A stretch of DNA of 64,000 nt from Promicromonospora sp. Populi. Its GTDB lineage: Bacteria > Actinomycetota > Actinomycetes > Actinomycetales > Cellulomonadaceae. A program made the translations under genes and the position numbers. Where the stretch lies: positions 3,906,001-3,970,000 of the forward strand of contig NZ_CP163528.1 in NCBI RefSeq assembly GCF_041081105.1, written 5' to 3'. Below the pieces are notes generated by a model that saw nothing but the letters and a program-made list of their open reading frames with translations, was not told where the DNA came from and searched no databases. Positions 6,869 through 15,736 of the stretch are shown here, in pieces; position 1 is the stretch's first letter, and the number at the start of each line of letters is the position of its first letter.

Positions 6869-9456
6869 CGGGCCGGGCGGGTCCCGTCGCGGCCGGCCGG
6901 AAGCGCGCGAACCCCCAGCTCGTCATCGGCGCCGTGCTGGTGGGGCTGGTTCTGGTCACGGCGCTGGTCTCGCTCGTCTGGACCCCGTACGACCCGCGGC
7001 ATGCCGGGGCCGAGCGCCTGCTGCCGCCGGGCGCCGAGCACTGGTTCGGCACCGACCGGTTCGGTCGCGACGTCCTCTCGCAGGTCATGGCCGGCGCCAA
7101 GATCACGCTGCTGGTCGGCCTGGTAGCGGTGGGGATCGCGGCCGTCGTGGGCGTGCCGCTCGGTGTCCTCGCGGGGATGCGCGGCGGGCGGCTCGGCCTG
7201 CTCCTGATGCGGGGCAGCGACATCCTGCTCGCCTTCCCGGGCCTGCTGCTCGCGATAGTGCTGGGCGCCGTCTACGGCGCGGGCACCGTGACGGCGATGG
7301 TCGCGCTCGGCATCGGCTCGATCCCGGCCTTCGCACGCGTGGCGCGGAGCGGCACCCTGCAGGTGATGCGGTCCGACTACGTGCTCGCCGCTCGCGCCGC
7401 CAACCGCGGCGAGCTCGCGATAGCGACACGGCACGTGCTGCCCAACATCGCAGGCACGGTGCTGGTGCAGTGCTCGGTGAACTTCGCGATCGCGGTGCTC
7501 GCGGAGGCCGGGCTGTCCTTTCTCGGCCTGGGCACACCCCCGCCGACGCCGTCGTGGGGCCGCATGCTGCAGGAGTCGCAGCAGTTCCTGGGGATCGCCG
7601 ACTACCTGGCGATAGTGCCCGGCGTCGCGATCGCCGTGGCGGTGCTCGGGTTCAACCTGCTGGGTGACGGCCTGCGCGACGTCTTCGACCCGCGGCTCTC
7701 CGCGGCCTCGCCGGGGTCTCTGGTGTCGGCGCCTTCGGGACCGGCGGCGGGATCAGAGCCGCGGCGGGCGTCGTCGTCGGCCGAACCCTCTCCCGTCCCG
7801 ACGGCCGAACCAGTCGCGCCCCCCGCGCTCGACCTGCGCGACCTCACCATCCGCACCGACAGCGGCCGCGCGCTCGTGGACGGAGTCTCCCTGCAGGTCG
7901 CCCCGGGCGAGCGAGTTGGCCTGATCGGCGAGTCCGGTTCGGGCAAGACGATGACGGCGCTCGCTGCGCTCGGCATCCTGCCCGACGGCGTCGTCGCCTC
8001 GGGACACGTCGGCCTCGCCGGAGTGCCCGGGAACCTCCTGGACCGGGGCGAGCGAGCCCTGGCACGGCTTCGGGGTCGCGAGATCTCGATGGTGTTCCAG
8101 GAGCCGATGACCGCGCTGAACCCGCTGATGCGCGTGGGGCACCAGGTCGCGGAGGCGATGACGGTGCACGGGACGACGCACCGGGCGGCCGCGGAGCGCG
8201 CGACGGTCCTCCTGGCGGAGGTCGGCCTGCCCGACGGCGCCGCCCGGCGGTACCCGCACGAGCTGTCCGGCGGCCAGCGGCAGCGGGTGGTGCTGGCGAT
8301 GGCGCTGGCCAATGACCCGGCGGTGCTGGTGGCGGACGAGCCGACGACGGCCCTGGACGTCACCGTGCAGCGCCAGGTGCTGGACCTCATCGTCGGGCTG
8401 GTTCACGACCGCGGCGCCGGCCTGCTGTTCATCACGCACGACCTGGCCGTGGTGTCCCAGGTGTGCGAGCGGGTTGTGGTGCTGCTCGACGGAGTGGTGG
8501 TGGAGGAGGGGCCGGTGGCCGAGGTGTTCGCGCACCCGCAGCACGCGTACACGAAGCACCTGCTGGCGGCATCGACCCTGGAGCCGTTGGCGGAGACGCC
8601 GCCGATCGACCGCGCGGTCATGACCGTGGCCGACGCCGGATCCGACCACAACCGCGTGGTCGATGGTCCGGTCGAGGGGTTGATCCGGGTCGAGGACGTG
8701 ACCCGCACCTATTCGAGCCGCGGCGAGACCGTGCACGCGCTCCGGGGCGTCTCCCTGGAGGTCCCCGAGGGGCAGCGGTTCGGGATCGTCGGGGAGTCCG
8801 GTTCGGGCAAGTCGACGTTGCTGCGGATCGTTGCGGGGCTGGACCGCGCGACGTCGGGCCGGGTCATGAGCGCGGGCGTGGACCTGAGCGTGCCGTCGCC
8901 CGAGCTGGGTGACCTGCGCGCCGCCCTGCAGCTTGTGTTCCAGGACCCGTACGGCTCGCTAGACCCTCGCATGACCGTCGGCGACATCGTCGCGGAGCCG
9001 CTCCTGAACCCGGCGAACGTCCGGGTCGGCGGCGCGCGCACGGCGTCCGCCCGCCGCGATGCGGTGCGCGAGATGCTGGACGCCGTCGGGCTGCCGCTCG
9101 ATGCGACCGAGCGGTACCCGCACCAGTTCTCGGGCGGGCAGCGGCAGCGCATAGGGATCGCGCGGGCCCTGGTCTGCCGACCGCGCATCCTCGTGGCGGA
9201 CGAGCCGGTCAGCGCGCTCGACGTCTCCGTCCGGCGGCAGGTGCTGGACCTGCTCGCGCGGCTCGCGGACGAGCACTCCCTGACGCTGCTGCTCGTCTCC
9301 CACGACCTGGGTGTGGTGCGGCACGTCTGCGACCACGTGGCGGTGATGCGCGACGGCCTGATCGTGGAGCAGGGGCCGACCGGCCAGGTCTACGACGACC
9401 CACAGCACGAATACACCCGCCGCCTCCGCGAGGCGACCCCTGTGCTGACTTTCTGA
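6865..9456 (+). CDS. fused peptide ABC transporter: DppC-type permease + two ATPase domains
   Basis: A single 863-residue protein carries what is normally three genes. Residues 1 to about 285 are a DppC/OppC permease (HWFGTDRFGRDVLSQVMAG, and an EAA-like loop with SDYVLAARAANRGE). After an Ala/Ser/Pro linker (about 286-320) comes ATPase 1, with Walker A GESGSGKT at 355-362, LSGGQRQR at 467-474, ADEPTTALD and a switch His in ITHDL. ATPase 2 follows, with Walker A GESGSGKS at 643-650, FSGGQRQR at 755-762 and ADEPVSALD. Both ATPase halves keep all catalytic motifs and the C-terminal oligopeptide-transporter extension (HPQHAYTK, DPQHEYTR). With the DppB gene it would form a minimal two-polypeptide membrane/ATPase core. 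DppD-DppF fusions are familiar; adding the permease is less usual. Confidence 0.9.
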   Translation: MTGRAGPVAAGRKRANPQLVIGAVLVGLVLVTALVSLVWTPYDPRHAGAERLLPPGAEHWFGTDRFGRDVLSQVMAGAKITLLVGLVAVGIAAVVGVPLGVLAGMRGGRLGLLLMRGSDILLAFPGLLLAIVLGAVYGAGTVTAMVALGIGSIPAFARVARSGTLQVMRSDYVLAARAANRGELAIATRHVLPNIAGTVLVQCSVNFAIAVLAEAGLSFLGLGTPPPTPSWGRMLQESQQFLGIADYLAIVPGVAIAVAVLGFNLLGDGLRDVFDPRLSAASPGSLVSAPSGPAAGSEPRRASSSAEPSPVPTAEPVAPPALDLRDLTIRTDSGRALVDGVSLQVAPGERVGLIGESGSGKTMTALAALGILPDGVVASGHVGLAGVPGNLLDRGERALARLRGREISMVFQEPMTALNPLMRVGHQVAEAMTVHGTTHRAAAERATVLLAEVGLPDGAARRYPHELSGGQRQRVVLAMALANDPAVLVADEPTTALDVTVQRQVLDLIVGLVHDRGAGLLFITHDLAVVSQVCERVVVLLDGVVVEEGPVAEVFAHPQHAYTKHLLAASTLEPLAETPPIDRAVMTVADAGSDHNRVVDGPVEGLIRVEDVTRTYSSRGETVHALRGVSLEVPEGQRFGIVGESGSGKSTLLRIVAGLDRATSGRVMSAGVDLSVPSPELGDLRAALQLVFQDPYGSLDPRMTVGDIVAEPLLNPANVRVGGARTASARRDAVREMLDAVGLPLDATERYPHQFSGGQRQRIGIARALVCRPRILVADEPVSALDVSVRRQVLDLLARLADEHSLTLLLVSHDLGVVRHVCDHVAVMRDGLIVEQGPTGQVYDDPQHEYTRRLREATPVLTF

Positions 9457-9624
9457 CGCGCCCAACCGCGCCCCGGCCGGGCACACCAGCACGCCGTGCT
9501 CGTTCGCTGACCAGCCAGAACACCGAGAGAGGGCGCCGTTCAGCCCAACCTTCTCGACAGTCCGAGCGTCAGTCCTCGTGAGGCGGCACCCATGCCGCCG
9601 GCTTCATCACGAAGGAGACAACAG

Positions 9625-12600
9625 ATGCGTGCCAGAGCAGGTGCGGCAGCGGCCGCGATCGCCGTGGCGATCGCGTTGGGTGCGGGCATACCGGCGTGGT
9701 CCCTCGGGACCGTCGCGGCGGGCCGGGACGACGGCGCTGCCGACCCAGGAGCGGTGGCCGCCGAGTCCTCGGGCACCTCGACCGTCACCCTGATCACGGG
9801 TGACCGCGTCTCGATCACACGGCACGCCGACGGGCGCAGGTCCGTCACGATCGAGCCCGGCGCGGGTCGCGAGGGCATTGGATTCCAGCGGCTCGTCGAG
9901 GGCGACCGGCTGCACGTGATCCCGACAGACGTCGCCGGGCTCGTCCCTGAACGCCTGGACCGGGCCCTGTTCGACGTCACGGGTCTGGTCGCCGCCGGGT
10001 ACGACGACGCCCGCCGAGGCGCGGTGCCGGTGATCGTCCAGCAGACCGGGGCCGCGGCGGCCCGGTCCGCGACATCCGCCTCGGACTGGGCCGCGCTGGG
10101 TCTGGAGCCCGAGCGGACGCTGGACTCCGTCCGCGCGGTCTCGGCGGACCTGGACCCGGAGGGGGCCTCCACGCTGCTCGGGGCGCTGCGTATGCCGCAG
10201 GCGTCGGTCCGCTCGGCCGCTAGCACCGCGCCGGACGTGAAGGTCTGGCTGGACGCCCCGGTCCGGGCACTGGACGCCGACTCGATGCCGCAGATCGGCG
10301 CTCCGGCGGCCTGGGAGTCGGGGTACACCGGCGAGGGCGTGACCGTCGCCGTGCTGGACTCGGGTCTCGACTCGTCCCACCCGGACCTGGATGACGTGGT
10401 GGTCGGCGCCCGGGACTTCACCGGCAGCGGGAACACCGAGGACCACTACGGTCACGGCACGCACGTGGCCTCGATCGTCCTGGGTTCTGGCGACGCCTCG
10501 GCCGGCACCAACCGTGGCGTGGCACCGGACGCCGACCTGCTGGTCGGCAAGGTGCTCGACGACTTCGGCGGCGGTGAGACGTCGTCGATCATCGACGGTA
10601 TGGAGTGGGCCGCCGGACAGGGCGCCGACGTCGTGAACCTGAGCCTCGGCTCGCCGGAGGAATTCACCGACGGCACCGACCCGTGGGCCATGGCCGTGGA
10701 CACGCTGAGCGCACAGCACGGGACGCTCTTTGTGGTCGCGGCGGGCAATGCGGGCTCGTACGGGACAGTGTCCACCCCCGGGTCCGCGAACTCCGCCCTG
10801 ACCGTGGGCGCCGTGGACGACGCCGACGAGGTCGCGCCCTTCTCCAGCCGCGGGCCTCGCGCCGGCGACTACGCGATCAAGCCCGACGTCACGGCGCCGG
10901 GGGTCGAGATCATCGCGGCGCGCGCCGCCGGCACCAAAGAGGGCGACGGCGAGGGGGAGTACGTCGCCTGGAGCGGCACCTCCATGGCCACCCCGCACGT
11001 CGCCGGTGCCGCCGCCGTGCTCAAGCAGGCCCGTCCTGACCTGACCGGGCAGCAGCTCAAGGCGGTCCTGATGGGTTCGGCTCAGCACACCAGCGGGGGC
11101 GTGTTCGACGAGGGAGCGGGGCGCATCTACCTGCCGGCCGCCCTGGAGCTACCGGTGACCACCACGCCCGCCTCGCTGTCCTTCGGCGTGCTGGAGTACC
11201 CGCAGCGGGGGACTGTCAGCCGGAAGCTCACCTACCGGAACGCCACCGACGCGGCGATCACCCTCGACCTCGCCGTCGAGGCGACCGACCAGGACGGCGC
11301 AACCCTGCCGGACGGTGCGGTAACGCTCGGCTCGACCACACTCACCGTCCCGGCCCGGGGTTCCGCGTCGGTCAAGGTCACCGTCGACCGGGTCGTCGGT
11401 GACATCGAGCGCCGGTACTCCGGTGCGGTCACTGCCACCGATCCCGGCGGCCGGGAGACCCGTACTGCCCTGGGCTACTACAAGGAGCCGGACCTTGCCG
11501 ACCTGAACATCCGGGCGGTCGGCCGGGACGGGCAGCCGCACACCGGGGCGTCCACCGTGCGGATCGTGAACGTCGACGACCCGGCGGTGTTCAGCGAGCA
11601 CGTCGAGCTGGAGGCAGGCGGGCTGGACCTGCGGGTGCCGCCGGGCAACTACTCGGTCACCGGCTTCCTGTGGACAGCGGACGAGGACAACGTCGTCTCC
11701 GAGGTCACGGCGGCGCTGCGGCCGGAGATCACCGTGTCGGACGACACCAACCTCGTCCTCGACGCCCGTGAGGCGGAGCCGCTGACCGTGACGACAGGGC
11801 GGCCTGCGGACGTGCAGTGGCTCGCGCTCGACGACACCCGGAGCGCCGCAGGAGGCGACGATCCCTACGGCTTCGGGGTGGTGGTCACCGGTGCTGCCGT
11901 CGCGTACGCGACGCCGACCACCACGCCTGTCACCATCGGCACGCACGATCTGCAGACCCACTTCGTCCTGACGGAGCCGACGACGGGCGGCCGGGCGCCG
12001 TCGTACACCTACGACCTGCTGTACGCGCAGGACGTGGTGGACACGTTCAACTTCCGGGCGACGTCGAAGAACACGGCGGCGATCACCACCGGATATGCGG
12101 CTCTCGGCGCCGACTACCTGGCTGAGAGTGCTCGGGTGGGCTTTGCGTCTGGCCACCTCTGGGGCTCGGCCATCTCCGGCCCGGTCGCGACGCCCGGGAA
12201 GCGCACGGAGTACGTGAGCGCGAACGGCGTCGCCTGGGGGCACGAGGTGTACGCGGGCTCCACCGAGGAGCCGCAGCAGGGCTACTTCGGCAGCCAGCCC
12301 CGTACCTACGCCCCGCGCGAGAAAGCACGCACCACCGTGGGCGGCGCCGTGCTGGGCACCCGGCTCGGCGACGGCGCGGTGACCACGGCCAAGAGCAGAC
12401 TCACCCTCGATCTGACGCCCTGGAGCGATTCCGGCCGGCACCCGTTCGCCGCGTTCGGCTCCGACGACACCCGCCTGCGCGTCTGGCAGGACGGCGCCCT
12501 CGTGGCCGACAAGACGTCACCGAACGTCAAGGTCGTCCTGCCCGACGGCGGCGCGGACCACCGCGTCGTGCTCGCCGCCGAGCGGGAGGCATCCTGGTGG

Positions 12601-12996
12601 AACCGGTCCACGAGTGTGCGCACGGAGTGGACGTTCCACGCCGAGCCTGGCGGCTCTCCGGAGGAGCCCGTCGTGGTGCCCGCGCTCGACGTCGCCTACA
12701 GCATCAAGGGCGTCGACCTGACAGGTTCCGCGCCGCAGAGCACCAAGGTCACGCTGTCCCTGGGGCATCAGGTCGGCGCTGCGGGCGGCAAGGTGACCGC
12801 CGCTCGCCTGTGGTGGTCCGCGGACGACGGCGCGACCTGGCACGGCGCGCCCCTGACCACCGGGCGCGCCGGGACGTTCACCGGGGACGTCCGTGTCCCC
12901 GCCGGTACGGAGCACGTCTCGCTCCGTGCCACGGCGAAGGACAAGTCGGGTGCCACGATCAAGCAGACCGTGATCCGCGCCTACGGCGTCCGCTGA
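9625..12996 (+). CDS. secreted S8 subtilisin-like serine protease, 1123 aa
   Basis: The start is the ATG at 9625, six bases after GAAGGAGA; an in-frame ATG at 9592 lacks a ribosome site. A signal peptide (RARAGAAAAAIAVAIALGAG) is followed by a propeptide of about 200 residues. The catalytic triad is complete: D245 (VAVLDSGLD), H277 (HYGHGTHVAS) and S453 (GTSMATPHVAG), with oxyanion Asn in VVAAGNAG. About 600 residues of beta-rich C-terminal sequence without transmembrane helix or sorting signal suggest a freely secreted extracellular protease. The family matches the large actinomycete subtilases of about 1100 aa. It stands alone, 168 bp after the transporter, whose peptide-import function it could feed. 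A strong hairpin follows the stop. Confidence 0.9.
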   Translation: MRARAGAAAAAIAVAIALGAGIPAWSLGTVAAGRDDGAADPGAVAAESSGTSTVTLITGDRVSITRHADGRRSVTIEPGAGREGIGFQRLVEGDRLHVIPTDVAGLVPERLDRALFDVTGLVAAGYDDARRGAVPVIVQQTGAAAARSATSASDWAALGLEPERTLDSVRAVSADLDPEGASTLLGALRMPQASVRSAASTAPDVKVWLDAPVRALDADSMPQIGAPAAWESGYTGEGVTVAVLDSGLDSSHPDLDDVVVGARDFTGSGNTEDHYGHGTHVASIVLGSGDASAGTNRGVAPDADLLVGKVLDDFGGGETSSIIDGMEWAAGQGADVVNLSLGSPEEFTDGTDPWAMAVDTLSAQHGTLFVVAAGNAGSYGTVSTPGSANSALTVGAVDDADEVAPFSSRGPRAGDYAIKPDVTAPGVEIIAARAAGTKEGDGEGEYVAWSGTSMATPHVAGAAAVLKQARPDLTGQQLKAVLMGSAQHTSGGVFDEGAGRIYLPAALELPVTTTPASLSFGVLEYPQRGTVSRKLTYRNATDAAITLDLAVEATDQDGATLPDGAVTLGSTTLTVPARGSASVKVTVDRVVGDIERRYSGAVTATDPGGRETRTALGYYKEPDLADLNIRAVGRDGQPHTGASTVRIVNVDDPAVFSEHVELEAGGLDLRVPPGNYSVTGFLWTADEDNVVSEVTAALRPEITVSDDTNLVLDAREAEPLTVTTGRPADVQWLALDDTRSAAGGDDPYGFGVVVTGAAVAYATPTTTPVTIGTHDLQTHFVLTEPTTGGRAPSYTYDLLYAQDVVDTFNFRATSKNTAAITTGYAALGADYLAESARVGFASGHLWGSAISGPVATPGKRTEYVSANGVAWGHEVYAGSTEEPQQGYFGSQPRTYAPREKARTTVGGAVLGTRLGDGAVTTAKSRLTLDLTPWSDSGRHPFAAFGSDDTRLRVWQDGALVADKTSPNVKVVLPDGGADHRVVLAAEREASWWNRSTSVRTEWTFHAEPGGSPEEPVVVPALDVAYSIKGVDLTGSAPQSTKVTLSLGHQVGAAGGKVTAARLWWSADDGATWHGAPLTTGRAGTFTGDVRVPAGTEHVSLRATAKDKSGATIKQTVIRAYGVR

Positions 12997-12999
12997 GCC

Positions 13000-13045
13000 G
13001 GTGTCAGACCCGCAGGTCACTGGGGTGGCCCGCGGGTCTGACACC
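13000..13045 (+). terminator. 14-bp perfect hairpin terminator
   Basis: The arms GGTGTCAGACCCGC (13000-13013) and its exact complement (13032-13045) enclose an 18-nt loop starting 4 nt after the subtilase stop. There is no U-tract, as is common in high-GC actinobacteria. Confidence 0.7.
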
Positions 13046-13089
13046 TTCGTGCGTCTCCGGCCCGCGCGCGGTGTAGCCTCCTGCGCGAG

Positions 13090-13769
13090 ATGAGCGAGCA
13101 TCTGACCAGCGGCGACAGCGACCGCCCGGCGCCCGACGGCGGTCCCCCGGGTGCCTCGGTCGTGCAGCACGCGAAGCACCCGATCCGGGTGATCTACGTG
13201 CCCGGGCTCGGCGACCGGATGCTGCCCCTGGTGTACCTCCAGCGCGAGGCGCTCCGCACGTGGCGCGCCTTCGGGGTGCGCACCACGATGTTCCGTGTCC
13301 GCTGGTCGTCGGACGCCTCGTTCCAGGACCGGCTGGACCGGCTCGACGCCCTTGTCGAACAGTGCGAGCAGCGCGGCGAGCGGGTGGCGCTCGTTGGCGC
13401 CTCCGCGGCGCCGGCGCGGTGCTCGCCGCGTACGCCCGGCACCGCTCGATCATCGCCGTCGTCATCATCGCCGGGAAGTTCCTCGAACCCGAGGACATCC
13501 TCAAGCCCGTCCTCGACCACAACGCACCGTTTGCGGAGTCGATGTCGGCGGTGCCGAAGCTTCTGGAAGACCTCGGCCCGGAGGACCGGGCCAAGATCCT
13601 GAGCCTGCGCTCGGCCCGGGACGGCGTGGTCGACGACGAGGACACGCTGCTGGAGGGCGCCGTCAACGAGACGATGCGTGTGGTGGGCCACGTGATCGCC
13701 ATCGGCTACGCGCTGATGTTCCAGGCCCGCAGGGTGGTCCGCTTCTTGCGCGACGCCATGACGGACTGA
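13090..13769 (+). pseudogene. alpha/beta-hydrolase-like gene broken by a 1-nt frameshift
   Basis: The first frame from the ATG at 13090 reads a plausible hydrolase start (HPIRVIYVPGLGDRMLPLVYLQ ... RVALVGASA) up to about 13413. It then degenerates to Arg/Ser-rich nonsense. The other frame continues exactly where the first fails (GAGAVLAAYARHRSIIAVVIIAGKFLEPEDILKPVLDHNAPF ... FLRDAMTD, stop at 13769). Restoring one G near 13413-13416 would join them through VGASAGAG, a GxSxG nucleophile elbow. The product would be about 226 aa. Either a real inactivating deletion or an assembly error in a GC run explains it. TAGCCT at 13074-13079 is a likely -10 box with a very short leader. Confidence 0.75.
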
Positions 13770-13802
13770 CCCGCACACGTGCCAATCCCCGGCCCGGGGT
13801 GC

Positions 13803-13808
13803 TAGCGT
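13803..13808 (+). promoter_or_regulatory. -10 box of the cysteine leader transcript
   Basis: TAGCGT lies 10 nt before the GTG of the leader peptide, placing the transcript start within about 3-5 nt of that codon. No Shine-Dalgarno sequence is present. Confidence 0.5.
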
Positions 13809-13818
13809 GTCTCACATC

Positions 13819-13854
13819 GTGAGCATCTTTACCTGTTCCTGCTGTCGCCGCTGA
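13819..13854 (+). CDS. cysteine-rich leader peptide MSIFTCSCCRR
   Basis: GTG-initiated, near-leaderless 11-codon frame with three Cys codons in four positions (TGT TCC TGC TGT) just before its TGA. Leaderless poly-Cys upstream ORFs that sense charged Cys-tRNA are established in mycobacteria as attenuators of downstream genes. Here the Cys codons fall inside the left arm of a 9-bp stem, so ribosome stalling at low cysteine would change the RNA fold. The regulated gene is most simply the dioxygenase starting at 14059. Confidence 0.65.
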   Translation: MSIFTCSCCRR

Positions 13855-13971
13855 GCGGTCGCCCACAAAGCGACCCCCTGGCGCGATTCATCGCGCCGCC
13901 GACAGCAGCTCCTGCTCACATCACATCCACGTGCTCGTGCCGGGCTCCTGCGACCGTCCTTCCGGACGGTC
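13819..13971 (+). promoter_or_regulatory. attenuator-like leader RNA for the dioxygenase gene
   Basis: Four nested or adjacent stems can be drawn: P1 13819-13825 with 13913-13919 (GTGAGCA/TGCTCAC); P2 13839-13847 with 13900-13908 (CTGCTGTCG/CGACAGCAG, containing the Cys codons); P3 13857-13862 with 13870-13875; and P4 13880-13886 with 13891-13897. A separate hairpin, 13952-13959/13964-13971 (GACCGTCC ttcc GGACGGTC), follows. A ribosome translating the leader opens P1, while stalling at Cys codons keeps P2 open. This is the logic of transcription or translation attenuation, inferred from pairing only. The structure ends about 90 nt before the gene start. Confidence 0.6.
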
Positions 13972-14058
13972 AGGGAACACGCCTGGCGGAGGTATCGGCG
14001 GATGTCGGGGCGGCCGCCGTCGGCGCACCCACCCGGCATCCATCGAAAGGACCCTCTC

Positions 14059-15063
14059 ATGCCCGGCATCCCCGTACTGGACCTCTCGCTGCTCGACGGC
14101 GACCCCGACGACCAGGCGCGATTCCGTGACGAGCTGCGCCGCGCCACCCACGAGGTCGGCTTCTTCTCCCTGATCGGGCACGGCGTCCCGCGCGACCTGA
14201 TCGACCGCGCCTACGCCACCGCGCGCGAGTTCTTTGCGCTCCCCGAGGAGCAGAAGCGCGCGATCGAGAACGTGCACAGCCCACACTTCCGCGGCTGGAC
14301 GCGGATGGGTGGCGAGCGCACGCTCGGCCGCGTCGACCAGCGCGAGCAGATCGACATCGGCGCCGAGCGCCCCGCGGTTCCTACCGGGCCCGGCACCGCA
14401 GACCACTGGATCCTGGAGGGCCCGAACCTGTGGCCCGAGTCCCTGCCCGCGCTGCGCGAGGTCGCCGAGGAGTGGCTGACCCGGCTCGACGGCGTTGCCA
14501 CACGCCTGCTGCGGGCGTGGGCGGAGGCGCTCGGAGCGCCGTCGGGCACGTTCGACGCCGTGTTCCAGCGGCCCTCGCCGCACCTGAAGATCGCCCGCTA
14601 CCCGGGCGTCGAGGCAGCCACGCCCGCACAGGGTGTCGGCGCGCACAAGGACCTGGGTGTGCTCACCCTCCTCTCGGTCGAGGACGGCAAGGCCGGCCTG
14701 CAGGTGGAGAAGGACGGCGAGTGGCTCGACGTCGTCCCGCCCGCCGGTGCGTTCGTCGTGAACATCGGCGAGCTGCTCGAGATCGCGACGGACGGCTACC
14801 TCAAGGCGACGCTGCACCGCGTGATCTCCCCTGCGCCGGGTACCGAGCGCATCTCGATCCCGTACTTCCACGGGCCCGCGCTCGACGCCACGATTCCGAC
14901 GATCGACCTGCCGACGGCGCTCGCCGCCGATGCGCCCGGCGTGACCGTCGACCCGGCCAACCCGCTGCACCCCGTGTTCGGCGACAACTGGCTCAAGAGC
15001 CGGCTGCGCGCCCACCCGAACGTCGTGGAGGCGCAGCACCCGCACCTCCTGCAGACCGTGTGA
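14059..15063 (+). CDS. isopenicillin N synthase-family 2-oxoglutarate/Fe(II) dioxygenase
   Basis: The start is the ATG at 14059, 8 nt after AAAGGA; the upstream in-frame ATG at 14002 has no ribosome site. The 334-aa protein has the DIOX_N region (IPVLDLSLLDGD, GFFSLIGHGVP, EFFALPEEQK) and the double-stranded beta helix with the iron triad H196-x-D198 (GAHKDLG) and H253 (TLHRVIS). R264 of RISIPYF would bind 2-oxoglutarate. These enzymes hydroxylate or desaturate small molecules, and a bacterial IPNS relative need not make penicillin. No beta-lactam genes lie nearby. The Cys-coded leader upstream suggests a role in sulfur or cysteine-derived metabolism. Confidence 0.88.
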   Translation: MPGIPVLDLSLLDGDPDDQARFRDELRRATHEVGFFSLIGHGVPRDLIDRAYATAREFFALPEEQKRAIENVHSPHFRGWTRMGGERTLGRVDQREQIDIGAERPAVPTGPGTADHWILEGPNLWPESLPALREVAEEWLTRLDGVATRLLRAWAEALGAPSGTFDAVFQRPSPHLKIARYPGVEAATPAQGVGAHKDLGVLTLLSVEDGKAGLQVEKDGEWLDVVPPAGAFVVNIGELLEIATDGYLKATLHRVISPAPGTERISIPYFHGPALDATIPTIDLPTALAADAPGVTVDPANPLHPVFGDNWLKSRLRAHPNVVEAQHPHLLQTV

Positions 15064-15141
15064 CGGTCCGGCCGGACGCGTAACGCGTGCCACCTGTGGT
15101 CCAGGGCGTCGGCGTCGGTCCCGGGGAAACAGTTACTCCTG

Positions 15142-15190
15142 GGACTGTGTTGCCGAGAGTGGACATTGTCTACTCTCGGCAACACAGTCC
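15142..15190 (+). terminator. 19-bp perfect hairpin after the dioxygenase gene
   Basis: The arms 15142-15160 and 15172-15190 are perfectly complementary (the left begins GGACTGTGTTGCC) around an 11-nt loop. No U-tract follows. It separates the dioxygenase from the rhodanese gene 111 bp further on. The rest of 15064-15301 shows no gene. Confidence 0.65.
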
Positions 15191-15301
15191 GGATGCGTGA
15201 AGTCTCCCCGGGGCGCGAAGTAGCAAGGCTTACGGACGCTTCAGAAACCGTGCGCGTCCGGGCCCTTGTCTCCACGAGACGGGGCTCCGCACACTCGGAC
15301 C

Positions 15302-15727
15302 ATGACGACCTCCCAGGACACCTCCGCCGCCGTCGCGCACTTCGCCGGGCGGCTCGCCTTCGAGACCGACGTCGCCGACGTCCACGCAGACCTCGCCGCG
15401 GGCACGCCGTTCACCCTGGTCGACGTCCGGTCCCAGGAGTCGTGGGACCAGGGCCATGTGCCCGGCGCCGTGCACCTGCCCGGCGGCAAGGTGCGCCTGC
15501 GGGCCGGGCAGATCATCAACCGGGACCTGCCCGTAGTCACGTACTGCTGGGGACCCGGCTGCAACGCGGCGACCAAGGCGGCGCTCGAGTTCGCGAAGCT
15601 CGGCTACGAGGTCAAGGAGATGATCGGCGGCTTCGAGTACTGGGTGCGCGAGGGGTTCGCCTACGACACCTCGGACGGCCCGGTCCAGCCGGAAGCGGAC
15701 CCGCTCACCGCCCCCGCTGGGGCCTAG
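15302..15727 (+). CDS. rhodanese-like domain protein
   Basis: Single rhodanese domain, 141 aa, starting at the ATG at 15302 (MTTSQDTSAAV); an earlier in-frame codon at 15266 is unsupported. The fold markers are TLVDVRSQESWDQGHVPGAVHLPGG and FEYWVREG. The active loop is YCWGPGCNAAT with C82. It has a second Cys at position 87 where rhodaneses usually have the closing Arg of CxxGxR, so it is a variant loop that may favour persulfide or disulfide chemistry over classical thiosulfate transfer. Cytoplasmic. It lies between a cysteine-leader-controlled dioxygenase and an SDR gene whose -10 box overlaps its stop codon. Confidence 0.82.
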   Translation: MTTSQDTSAAVAHFAGRLAFETDVADVHADLAAGTPFTLVDVRSQESWDQGHVPGAVHLPGGKVRLRAGQIINRDLPVVTYCWGPGCNAATKAALEFAKLGYEVKEMIGGFEYWVREGFAYDTSDGPVQPEADPLTAPAGA

Positions 15728-15736
15728 GCTGCGGGC

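Noticed and set aside
14059..15063. Isopenicillin N synthase proper (beta-lactam pathway)
   Set aside because: The iron and 2-oxoglutarate sites are present, including an Arg for 2-oxoglutarate that true IPNS does not use, and no NRPS, acyltransferase or epimerase genes lie nearby.
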